Of a stretch of DNA of 64,000 nucleotides, positions 54,862-64,000 are shown piece after piece (positions within the stretch are counted from its first letter, which is position 1; every line of letters begins with the position of its first letter). Where the stretch lies: positions 434,001 through 498,000 of the forward strand of contig NZ_RAHW01000003.1 of NCBI RefSeq assembly GCF_004117875.1, in the 5' to 3' direction. The stretch is from Geomonas oryzae (GTDB taxonomy: Bacteria > Desulfobacterota > Desulfuromonadia > Geobacterales > Geobacteraceae). Below the pieces are notes generated by a model. The model saw only the letters and a program-made list of their open reading frames with translations. It ran no database searches and was not told where the DNA came from. The position numbers and the translations under genes are program-made.

Positions 54862-56811
54862 TTAGGGGATCATCCAGGGGAATACGTAGGCCTGCAACGC
54901 CACGATGCAGCCCATCACGGTGGTTAGGAACAGGGCGTGCTTCAGGGTGAAGCGGAACAGGTTCCCCTCTTCGCCGACGAGGCCGGTGGCGGCGCAGGCG
55001 ACGGCGATGGACTGCGGGGAGATCATCTTGCCCATGACGCCGCCGCTCGTGTTGGCCGCGCCGGTCAAAAGCGGGTTCATGCCGAGCTGCTCTGCAGTCA
55101 CCTTCTGCAGTCCCCCGAAGAGGACGTTGCTGGAGGTGTCGGAGCCGGTCAGGAAGACGCCCAGCATGCCGAGGAACGGCGACAGGAACGGGAAGAGCGC
55201 CCCGGCCTTGGTGAAGGACATCCCCATGCTGGTGGTCATGCCGGAGGCGTTCATCACGAAGGCCAAGCCGACCACGGAGGCGACGGTGACTGCGGGCCAG
55301 CGCATGTCGTACAGGGTCTTGCCGAGCACGCGGAAGAAGTCGGCGATACCCACACCGCAGATGAGGGCGGAGATGATGGCCGCTATGAGAATCGCGGTAC
55401 CGGCCGCGGACATGAAGTTGAAGGTGAACTTGGCGGCGACCTTGGCGGGAAGCTGGTCGGTGAGTGCCTTGTCGAGCGCCTTGAACTGCGCCTTGTCTAC
55501 CGCTTTGGATTCTAAGAGATCCTTCTGGAGTTTCTGCAGGTCTTTCTGCTTCTTATCCACCGCGTCGAAGGCGGCGAGGCGCTCGGAGGTCAGCACCGCT
55601 TTCCCCGCGGGAAGGCTCTGCTCGACCACGAGGAGTTTGTCCTCCAGGCTCTGCAGCTCGGTGAGACCGGCGGCGAGGGCTGCCTGCTTGGCATCGGCGG
55701 GAGAGAGGGAGGCGGCCTGTTTGGCGGCTTCCTCCTTCACCGCTGCGACCTTCTTCACCCCGTCTTCGGGCTTGGACACCTTCTTCACGATGGCGTTATC
55801 GAGACCGGCGATCGGAATCACCACCTTGCTCTTGTCGAGGGAGGTCTTGAGCGACGGGATGCCCCAAACAAGCACCATGATGGTCAGCACCAGGTAAGGA
55901 GCCCAGGCGCGGAAGACCTCTGCGCCGGTGTAGTCGTGGCTTTCCTTGCCGGCAAACTCCGGCTCATGATCGAAGGTCCAGACCGTGGGGGGCTGCCAGA
56001 ACTTGAGCAGGATGACGAGGGCGGCCAGGGTGGCAAGCGATGCGGTCACGTCGGGGAGGTAGGGACCGAGGTAGCTCGCGGTGCCCCACTGTACCCCGGC
56101 GAAGGTGACGCCGCAGACGATGATCGCCGGGAGCACCTCGAGGGTCTTTTTAAGGCCGCACATGATGACGATCACGTAGAACGGTATGAACACGGAGACG
56201 AAGGGAAGCTGACGCCCGACCATGGTGGAGAGTTTCATCAAGCCGCCGTCGTCGTACCCCATGACGCCGGCAAGCGCGACGACCGGAATCCCGATGGCGC
56301 CGAAGGCGACCGGCGCGGTGTTGGCGATGAGACAGACACCCGCGGCATAGAAGGGACGAAACCCGAGGCCGACAAGCGTTGCGCCCGCGATGGCGACCGG
56401 GGTGCCGAAGCCGGCCGCCCCTTCGATGAAGGCGCCGAAGCAGAAGGCGATCAGGAGGGCCTGCAGACGGCGGTCACCGGTCAACCCTGCCAGCGAGGCA
56501 CGGATGACTTCGAACTGTCCACCTTTCACCGTTATGTTGTAGAGGAGGATCGTCGTGATCACGATGTAGAAAACTGGGAAGAGACCGAAGGCGGCGCCGT
56601 GGAAGGTGGCAAGCCCGGCCAGCTTGGCCGGCATCTGCCAGACGAAGATGGCAATGGCGACAGCCGAGGCGACAGCCAGCGGCCCCGCCTTGTGCGCCTT
56701 CATCTTGAAAACGGCGAGACATACGAAGATGACGACCAGAGGGATGGCGGCAACCAACGCCGACATCGCGAGACTTCCCGCTACGGGAGTGTAGCTTTGA
56801 ATCCATGGCAT
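54862..56811 (-). CDS. lctP: L-lactate permease (LctP family) with a charged helical insertion
   Basis: 649 residues, about 90-100 more than usual LctP/LldP. Membrane parts fit the family: FGAFIEGAAGFGTPVAIAGA, GFRPFYAAGVCLIANTAPVAFGAIG, and ASGMTTSMGMSFTKAGALFPFLSPFLGMLGVFLTGSDTSSN. The excess is a Lys/Ala/Gln/Asp-rich segment at about 335-455 (VKEEAAKQAASLSPADAKQ, KKQKDLQKLQKDLLESK) between membrane helices, predicted helical coiled coil and soluble. It imports lactate with protons. First gene of the operon reading lctP-lrgA-lrgB-dehydrogenase-regulator. Confidence 0.93.
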   Translation of the reverse strand: MPWIQSYTPVAGSLAMSALVAAIPLVVIFVCLAVFKMKAHKAGPLAVASAVAIAIFVWQMPAKLAGLATFHGAAFGLFPVFYIVITTILLYNITVKGGQFEVIRASLAGLTGDRRLQALLIAFCFGAFIEGAAGFGTPVAIAGATLVGLGFRPFYAAGVCLIANTAPVAFGAIGIPVVALAGVMGYDDGGLMKLSTMVGRQLPFVSVFIPFYVIVIMCGLKKTLEVLPAIIVCGVTFAGVQWGTASYLGPYLPDVTASLATLAALVILLKFWQPPTVWTFDHEPEFAGKESHDYTGAEVFRAWAPYLVLTIMVLVWGIPSLKTSLDKSKVVIPIAGLDNAIVKKVSKPEDGVKKVAAVKEEAAKQAASLSPADAKQAALAAGLTELQSLEDKLLVVEQSLPAGKAVLTSERLAAFDAVDKKQKDLQKLQKDLLESKAVDKAQFKALDKALTDQLPAKVAAKFTFNFMSAAGTAILIAAIISALICGVGIADFFRVLGKTLYDMRWPAVTVASVVGLAFVMNASGMTTSMGMSFTKAGALFPFLSPFLGMLGVFLTGSDTSSNVLFGGLQKVTAEQLGMNPLLTGAANTSGGVMGKMISPQSIAVACAATGLVGEEGNLFRFTLKHALFLTTVMGCIVALQAYVFPWMIP

Positions 56812-56973
56812 GACTGTAGTTCTCCTTTGATTCGTGATGCTGGTATGGGTGGCAAAAAGATTGCGATTACGGTTGCATAAAAATCATCAAATCAGCACGG
56901 CAGCGTCGGTGCGGACAAGGGACCCAGCGCCTGGAAGCCAGGAGAACCGGCCAATCAAACTAGGTTATACGTT

Positions 56974-56986
56974 TTGGTCAGGCCAA
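56974..56986. promoter_or_regulatory. Candidate LldR-type operator in the lactate intergenic region
   Basis: TTGG-TCAGG-CCAA (minus strand AATTGGCCTGACCAAA) resembles the AATTGG-N5-CCAATT sites of LldR/PdhR regulators. On the minus strand a TTGACA (57009-57014) followed after 17 nt by TTAATT places it at the -10/+1 of the lctP promoter. Confidence 0.55.
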
Positions 56987-57260
56987 TTAACCACCTTTTT
57001 ATAACAGTGTCAAGTTTTTTCGTATTCAGCGACTAAATGGCTTTACTTACGCTTTTTTTTGGACTAAAGTACATTGGCCTTTTGGTAATATCAGTTATTT
57101 CATATGCCTTTTACAGGGGCTCCCGATCGAACGTATGACACAATAACAGAACAGCGTAGTGACAATTTAAAACGGTTTTAGCGACGTGGCGTCTGTGAGG
57201 CTGCCATACCAGGAGACCCCAGAGGCAGGCAGAGAACAATTCAGATGGAGGGAAGTCAGC

Positions 57261-57809
57261 ATGTTTGAGCAATTCAAGACCCGGGCGACAGGGGTCGGCG
57301 CCGAAGTGCATCGAGTAGGCACCTGCAGTGACGCCGTCGACTTCATCCTCGGCTTCATGAAAAAGGAAGGGGTCTCCGAAGTCCCCGGCAGCTATGCCGT
57401 CTGGGCCGACGGACCGTTTCTGCGCGGCGTGGCCCGCGAGCTTCTAAAACAGGTCCCCGGGCTGTCTACCGAGGTGACCAGGGAACGCGCGGCGCAGGCG
57501 AAGATCGGCATAAGCGAGATGAGTTTCGCCGTGGCCGATACCGGTTCCCTCGTGCAGGACCAGACCGCAATCGACCAGCGCCTCGCTTCCTCCCTGACCG
57601 GAATCCACCTGGCGATCGTCCCCTCCGCGAACATCGTCAGCGACAAGACAGCTCTCTTCTCCCGCATCTCTCCGAAGACCAGCCGGTACATCGCCTTCAT
57701 CACCGGCCCGAGCCGCACCGCCGACATCGAGCGCGTGCTCACCATAGGCGTGCACGGCCCCGAGCGGCTCATCATACTCTTTGTCGACGAACTGGGAGGT
57801 GCGGCGTAA
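57261..57809 (+). CDS. lutC: LUD-domain protein LutC
   Basis: 182 residues from the ATG at 57261, after GATGGAGGGAAG. The LUD domain is recognisable by SFAVADTGSLVQDQTAIDQRL, TGIHLAIVPSANIVSD, and FITGPSRTADIERVLTIGVHGPERLIILFVDE. LutC is one of three components of the LutABC L-lactate oxidation system. It is transcribed away from the lactate permease operon and its stop overlaps the next start (TAATG). Confidence 0.92.
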   Translation: MFEQFKTRATGVGAEVHRVGTCSDAVDFILGFMKKEGVSEVPGSYAVWADGPFLRGVARELLKQVPGLSTEVTRERAAQAKIGISEMSFAVADTGSLVQDQTAIDQRLASSLTGIHLAIVPSANIVSDKTALFSRISPKTSRYIAFITGPSRTADIERVLTIGVHGPERLIILFVDELGGAA

Positions 57810-59941
57810 TGAAGAAGGAATTCAAGGCATCCATCAACCGGGCGCTCAACGACGCCAACCTCACCGGCGCACTGGGCAAGTTTTCCGAGGCCTACCGGGT
57901 GAACCGGGCGAAGGCGTACGAGGGGATCGACTTCGAGGCACTGCGCGGCCGCATTGCCGAGGCGAAATCCTCGGCGGCGTGCCACCTGGACGAGGTGGCG
58001 GAAGTTTTCAAACAAAACGCCGAAGCGCTCGGCGCCAAGGTCTACCGGACCAGCGACCCGGAACAGGTCAAGGAGTACATCCTGCAGGTCGCCCGCGACA
58101 ACGGCGTAAAGAGCGTGGTCAAGTCGAAGTCGATGGCCAGCGAGGAGATCCACCTGAACAAGGCACTCCTCCAAGCCGGCATCTCGGTGGCCGAGACCGA
58201 CCTCGGCGAATGGATCATCCAGCTCGCCGGGCAGACGCCGTCGCACATGGTCATGCCTGCCATTCACCTGACCAAGGAGGAGGTGGCCGAGATCTTCAGC
58301 AAGGAGGTCGAGGAACGCCTGGACAGCGACATCCCGCGTCTGGTCAAGGTGGCGCGAAACGAGCTCCGCCCCAAGTTCCTCGCCGCGGACATGGGGATCT
58401 CGGGGGCGAACATAGCCGTAGCCGAGACGGGTAGCATCGTGCTCGTCACCAACGAGGGGAACGCGCGGCTTACCACCACCCTCCCCCGCATCCACGTGGC
58501 CCTTGTCGGGGTGGAGAAGCTGGTCGAGAAGTTCGAGACGGTGATACCGGTCCTGGACGCGCTTCCCAGGAGCGCCACCGCCCAGCTTCTCACGAGCTAC
58601 GTCTCCATCATCACCGGCCCGTCCCCGAACGACGACGGCTCGCTGAAGGATCTGCACATCATCCTGATGGACAACCGGCGCACCGAGATGGCGCGAGATC
58701 CCAAGTTCAAGCAGGCCCTGCAGTGCATCCGCTGCGGCTCCTGCCTGAACGTCTGCCCCATCTTCCGTCTGGTGGGTGGGCACGTATTCGGCAAAATCTA
58801 CACCGGCGGCATCGGCACCATCCTCACCGCCTGGTTCGACGAACTGCAGAAATCCGAGGAGATCCAGGGGCTCTGTATCCAGTGCGGCAACTGCACCGAG
58901 GTCTGCCCCGGGAAACTCGACATCCCCGAGATGATCCTCGAGATCAGGCGCCGCCTCGTCCTAGAGAAGGGACAGCCCCTGGCACAGAAGGCGATCTTCA
59001 GCGTGGTCAACAACAGAAAACTCTTCCACGGGATGCTGCGTGCCGCCTCGGTGGCTGGTAAACCGTTCACCTCCGGGAAGTTCATCCGCCACCTGCCACT
59101 CTTTCTTTCCGATCTGACCGACGGCAGGAGCCTCCCCGCCATCGCGGAGAAACCGTTCCGAGACCTCTTCCCGGAAATCCGGCAGCCAAAAGGGGGAGAG
59201 AAGGCGGTGTTCTATGCCGGCTGCCTGATCGACTTCGCCTATCCGGAGACCGGCATCGCCCTTGTAAAGCTCCTGAACAAGGCCGGGATCGAGGTCATCT
59301 TCCCGCAGGAACAGACCTGCTGCGGAGCACCCGCCCTGTACAACGGTGCCTACGAGGTCGCAGCCCACAACGCGGTCGACAACATCAAGGCACTCCTGGA
59401 GGTGGAGGCCAAATACGTCGTGTCCGCCTGCCCCACCTGCACCGTCGCACTGGCGCACGATTTCGCGAAGACCCTGCAGGACCAGGGGCGCAGCGAGTGG
59501 CTGGACAAGGCAAAGGAGCTCGCCGAAAAGACGGTCGACCTCTCGACGCTTGTGAAACGTCTTGTGGAAGAGGGAAGACTCAGTTTTGCGGAAGGGGAAG
59601 ACCTGGGCAAGATCACCTATCACGACTCCTGCCATCTGAAGAGGACGCTGAAGGTATCGCAGGAGCCGCGCGAACTGCTGCAAAAAGCGGGTTACGAACT
59701 GGCCGAGATGTACGAGTGCGACATGTGCTGCGGCATGGGGGGCTCCTACTCGATGAAGCTCCCCGAGATCTCCGCCCCGATCCTGAAGCGCAAACTGCAC
59801 AACATCAAGGAAACCGGCGCCCCACTGGTCGCCATGGACTGCCCCGGTTGCGTGATGCAGATCCGCGGCGGATTCGACCAGGACGGCGAGGCGGTTCGTG
59901 TCCGGCACACCGCCGAGCTCCTCGCGGAGCGGCTCAAATAG
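57809..59941 (+). CDS. LutB-LutA fusion: LUD domain, two 4Fe-4S motifs and CCG domains
   Basis: 710 residues. Residues about 1-290 are a LUD domain (MASEEIHLNKALLQAGI, AVAETGSIVLVTNEGNARL, SIITGPSPNDDGSL). CIRCGSCLNVCPIFRLVGG and CIQCGNCTEVCPG bind two 4Fe-4S clusters, as in LutB. The C-terminal half is LutA-like: VFYAGCLIDF, QTCCGAPAL, SACPTCTVAL, YHDSCHLKR and ECDMCCGMGGSYS. The usual separate LutA and LutB are therefore joined in order B-A. With LutC it should oxidise L-lactate to pyruvate and pass electrons to the quinone pool or other carriers. Confidence 0.92.
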   Translation: MKKEFKASINRALNDANLTGALGKFSEAYRVNRAKAYEGIDFEALRGRIAEAKSSAACHLDEVAEVFKQNAEALGAKVYRTSDPEQVKEYILQVARDNGVKSVVKSKSMASEEIHLNKALLQAGISVAETDLGEWIIQLAGQTPSHMVMPAIHLTKEEVAEIFSKEVEERLDSDIPRLVKVARNELRPKFLAADMGISGANIAVAETGSIVLVTNEGNARLTTTLPRIHVALVGVEKLVEKFETVIPVLDALPRSATAQLLTSYVSIITGPSPNDDGSLKDLHIILMDNRRTEMARDPKFKQALQCIRCGSCLNVCPIFRLVGGHVFGKIYTGGIGTILTAWFDELQKSEEIQGLCIQCGNCTEVCPGKLDIPEMILEIRRRLVLEKGQPLAQKAIFSVVNNRKLFHGMLRAASVAGKPFTSGKFIRHLPLFLSDLTDGRSLPAIAEKPFRDLFPEIRQPKGGEKAVFYAGCLIDFAYPETGIALVKLLNKAGIEVIFPQEQTCCGAPALYNGAYEVAAHNAVDNIKALLEVEAKYVVSACPTCTVALAHDFAKTLQDQGRSEWLDKAKELAEKTVDLSTLVKRLVEEGRLSFAEGEDLGKITYHDSCHLKRTLKVSQEPRELLQKAGYELAEMYECDMCCGMGGSYSMKLPEISAPILKRKLHNIKETGAPLVAMDCPGCVMQIRGGFDQDGEAVRVRHTAELLAERLK

Positions 59942-59963
59942 AACCGCAAGCAGCCGGAAATGG

Positions 59964-59993
59964 AAAAAGCCGCTCGAAAGAGCGGCTTTTTTT
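59964..59993 (+). terminator. Rho-independent terminator of the lut operon
   Basis: AAAGCCGCTC-GAAA-GAGCGGCTTT stem with a GNRA-type loop and T7, 23 nt after the stop codon. Confidence 0.95.
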
Positions 59994-60016
59994 CGTTACA
60001 GCGGAGTGCGAGACGT

Positions 60017-60244
60017 TCACCCTTTAATCTTGGCTTCCTCCGGTTTCGCGAAGATGGCTTTGACCGCGCCGATCACCAGCATGGCTGCGGGCACCAGTTG
60101 ACCGGCTACGATAACTGCGGCAAACCCCATGAAGGCCCAGACCAGGAGGCCAGGCTCATCCGCTTGGGCACCGTTGGCGGCAAATGCCGTTGTTGCCGTT
60201 GCGGCTGTTGCGATGATCGTATTGATATATGTTCTCGCTCTCAT
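60017..60244 (-). CDS. Small single-pass membrane protein, hypothetical
   Basis: 75 residues starting at the ATG at 60244 (AAAAGGGAGGATGTC precedes it). An N-terminal signal-like stretch rich in Ala/Thr (TIIATAATATTAFAANGAQA) is followed by one hydrophobic helix (LLVWAFMGFAAVIVAGQLVPAAMLVIGAV) and a Lys-rich tail. No family recognised. It converges on the LutB-LutA fusion gene. Confidence 0.75.
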   Translation of the reverse strand: MRARTYINTIIATAATATTAFAANGAQADEPGLLVWAFMGFAAVIVAGQLVPAAMLVIGAVKAIFAKPEEAKIKG

Positions 60245-60573
60245 GACATCCTCCCTTTTGGACCTGTCGTTTTCTGCTGTCTTACGTTTAGCATCAAACA
60301 TGCCAGGCCTTCCAAAAGAGAGAACCGAGAGGAAAATGCATTTAAAAACAACTGCTTGCGAGTTAGCGGAGCACATCAGCCTCAGAACGACTGAAAGGTC
60401 ACTTGTATGTTTTTTCCATACACCTCGCACAGCCCCGGAAGGCCTTATACCGGTCATCCAGCGTAAGTAACCGGGATGACATGCGAATCATGCTGACAGG
60501 AGGGTGTATATGCGCCGCATGCGGGGCGGTTGTCGGTGCAGCAAAAACGCCCCTGACGTGTCCCGATCTCCGT

Positions 60574-61182
60574 CTACTTCGCCTTCACCATTTCCACCTC
60601 GATATTGATGGTGACCTCGTCGCCTACCGCGACACCACCGGCCTCAAGCATCTTGTTCCAGACCAGTCCGTAATCCTTCCTGTTGATCGTCGTCGTGGCC
60701 GAGGCCCCTCTTCTGACATTGCCCATCGGGTCCTTGATCTCACCACTGAGCCCCTCCACCTGCAGCACAACCGGCCTCGTGACGCCATGCAGGGTAAGGT
60801 TTCCCGCAAGCTTGAACGCACCGCCGGATCCCTTCATGACGCCGGTGGACACGAAGGTCATGGTCGGATATTTGGCCACGTCCAGAAAATCAGGGCTTTT
60901 GAGGTGGGCGTCCCTTTTGGCAACGCCGGTATCAATCGAGGTGGTATCTATGGTCACAGTGGTAGAAGACTTCGTGATGTCCCTGTCGTCGACGTTGACC
61001 ACGCCTGAAACCTTGCCGAAGCCCCCCTTGACGTTCGATACCATCAGGTGCCGCACTTTAAAGCCGACGTTGGTATGTTCCGGGTCGATGTTCCAGGTCG
61101 ACGCCATGGCAAATACCGGTGCCATGATGAGAAACGCTGCGGTAAAGAACCCCGCCACTCTTTTCATAGCTGTTCTGTGCAT
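60574..61182 (-). CDS. YceI-family periplasmic lipid-binding protein
   Basis: 202 residues. Signal peptide ending near FAMA, then the YceI signature STWNIDPEHTNVGFKVRHLMVSNVKGGFGKVSGVV, TIDTTSIDTGVAKRDAHLKSPDFLDVAKYPTMTFVST, LTLHGVTRPVVLQVEG, with the DYGLVWNK end. YceI proteins have a lipocalin-like barrel and bind polyprenoids. The gene stands alone with a GAGGAGGAA site before the ATG. Confidence 0.93.
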   Translation of the reverse strand: MHRTAMKRVAGFFTAAFLIMAPVFAMASTWNIDPEHTNVGFKVRHLMVSNVKGGFGKVSGVVNVDDRDITKSSTTVTIDTTSIDTGVAKRDAHLKSPDFLDVAKYPTMTFVSTGVMKGSGGAFKLAGNLTLHGVTRPVVLQVEGLSGEIKDPMGNVRRGASATTTINRKDYGLVWNKMLEAGGVAVGDEVTINIEVEMVKAK

Positions 61183-61354
61183 TGTTTTCCTCCTCTAGAA
61201 CGAACTGACTTTGACACACAATGCAAAGAATACCATTTCGATCCTATTTGTCCAAATGAAAGAGAAGAGAGAGTGGCTCTGAAGAGAAAGCGGGGGCGAT
61301 CCGGCGGGGAGGTGATACTGGCTTAGCTGCGTCAGTTTGCGGCTTCAGCGAAGG

Positions 61355-61549
61355 TCAGGCGGTGCCGGCCCTTCTTTCCTCGCCGCTGTACATCGTGTTG
61401 CGCTGTGAGCGTACGGGGTCGACACCGATGCGGACCCAGCCGGATCTACGCCGGAACCGGGTTATGGCGCCGCTCTTGATCAGGGGCTCCAGCATGAAGT
61501 CTTTTACGTAGTCGTACCTGTCATCGTTGTAGCTCACCTGAATGAGCAT
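61355..61549 (-). CDS. Small hypothetical protein, conserved-looking
   Basis: 64 residues. Start follows TGGGAGGCCGTT. The N-terminal MLIQVSYNDDRYDYVKDFMLEPLIKSGAITRFRRRSGWV has a charged alpha/beta pattern and a basic end; no family recognised. The good ribosome-binding site and codon use support translation. It lies between speA and the YceI gene as a single unit. Confidence 0.7.
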   Translation of the reverse strand: MLIQVSYNDDRYDYVKDFMLEPLIKSGAITRFRRRSGWVRIGVDPVRSQRNTMYSGEERRAGTA

Positions 61550-61713
61550 AACGGCCTCCCATGTGAGGAAAAGTCTGTCATCGTTCGGCGATGCGCGCTG
61601 CGGGAAATCCTGACCGTGCCAGGGGAACTTTTAACACGGTTTGGTAAAAAAGTCCAAATTTACCGTATCAGGATTAACGCAGATGCACCGAATGCCGCAC
61701 CGTCGGAAACGAC

Positions 61714-61741
61714 AACAGGGGAAGATCATTGATCTTCCCCT
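61714..61741. terminator. Hairpin downstream of speA
   Basis: CAGGGGAAGATCA-T-TGATCTTCCCCTG is an almost perfect palindrome 44 nt past the speA stop. The T tract is weak on the minus side and moderate on the plus side. Confidence 0.6.
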
Positions 61742-61785
61742 GCCTTTTATCGGAACCGCACCTACAACCTTTAAAGAAAACTCTT

Positions 61786-63693
<1,908 letters not shown>

Positions 63694-63735
63694 TTTCAGT
63701 TCACCATGTGCAGCAAAGTGGAGTGTTGACAGTCA

Positions 63736-64000
63736 TCAAGACAAGCGGTTCTTGAAATCTTCATAGCCGAAGCTGCGCACGACGCGCAGTTCCCCGGTTT
63801 CCGGCTCATAGGTGCAGATGTGCGGCAGTTGGATGCCGTTGAAAGTGGTGGTCTTCACCATCGTGTAGTGCGACATGTCCAGGAAGGCGAGTTTCTCCCC
63901 CGGGACGAGCTTATGGTCGAAGGACCAGTCGCCGATGACGTCGCCGGCAAGGCACGAGGGGCCGCCCAGGCGGTAGTCGTGCTCCTTCTCACCGGGAAGG
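63736..64000 (-). CDS. nspC: Carboxynorspermidine decarboxylase, C-terminal part
   Basis: Only the last 88 codons are visible; the gene runs off the right edge. The C-terminus reads YRLGGPSCLAGDVIGDWSFD, then LAFLDMSHYTMVKTTTFNG and FGYEDFKNRLS, which fits NspC (fold III PLP decarboxylase). It converts carboxy(nor)spermidine to (nor)spermidine. It lies upstream of speA on the same strand with a 42-nt gap, giving a polyamine operon. Confidence 0.88.
   Translation of the reverse strand, partial: LPGEKEHDYRLGGPSCLAGDVIGDWSFDHKLVPGEKLAFLDMSHYTMVKTTTFNGIQLPHICTYEPETGELRVVRSFGYEDFKNRLS

Overview
The window reads as a chromosomal segment of a Geobacteraceae bacterium (Desulfuromonadales). I infer this from gene content, not a database search. 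The pointers are a monomeric NADP isocitrate dehydrogenase next to malate dehydrogenase and a four-subunit 2-oxoacid:ferredoxin oxidoreductase, a periplasmic multihaem cytochrome paired with a flavoprotein, sigma-54 two-component control, a GEMM-type riboswitch, LUD-family lactate oxidation, and SpeA followed by NspC. Most of the DNA is GC-rich. About 19-27.5 kb is visibly more AT-rich and carries relics and repeats, so it looks like an accessory island.

Layout. 0-2.5 kb: start of a TolC-like efflux gene, a MarR regulator and a lipoamide-dehydrogenase-like flavoprotein whose promoter is covered by two tandem palindromes. 2.8-6.7 kb: a compact cassette of three putative cytoplasmic hydrolases (NlpC/P60 with a peptidoglycan-binding domain, papain-like protease fused to an alpha/beta hydrolase, metacaspase), closed by a strong terminator; a possible Cys-every-third-residue peptide lies divergently. 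6.7-11.7 kb: a solute-binding-domain histidine kinase, an NtrC-type regulator, and a dicarboxylate/cation symporter behind a textbook sigma-54 promoter. 12-17.6 kb: a B12-type radical SAM protein overlapping a 1408-residue acyl-CoA-dehydratase activase fusion. 17.7-19.1 kb: a secreted acidic protein behind a GEMM-I-like riboswitch with an overlapping terminator.

19.3-27.5 kb: a sigma-54 activator pseudogene, 21-bp iteron-like repeats, a hypothetical gene, and then a cluster on the minus strand: flavoprotein reductase, tetrahaem cytochrome c, porin, degenerate hemerythrin and MFS transporter. A Crp/Fnr-family gene diverges from it, and the intervening DNA holds four copies of one palindrome.

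27.8-49.9 kb is mostly housekeeping: tRNA-fMet, rlmB, pyrF, proS, ispG (the last three separated by two copies of one palindromic intergenic repeat), an isochorismatase-like hydrolase, an amidohydrolase, a YbhB-like protein, rlmD, a tRNA nucleotidyltransferase-family enzyme, an HD-GYP protein, korCBAD, mdh, icd, a LysM lipoprotein and aspS. The icd and kor promoters share a TTTTGTATAC operator-like element.

50-60 kb is a lactate island: lactate permease, LrgAB, FAD/Fe-S lactate or glycolate dehydrogenase and a FadR/LldR-type regulator on the minus strand, with LutC and a LutB-LutA fusion on the plus strand. A candidate LldR-type operator lies between the two arms. The window closes with small hypothetical genes, a YceI protein, speA and the 3' end of nspC (polyamine synthesis).
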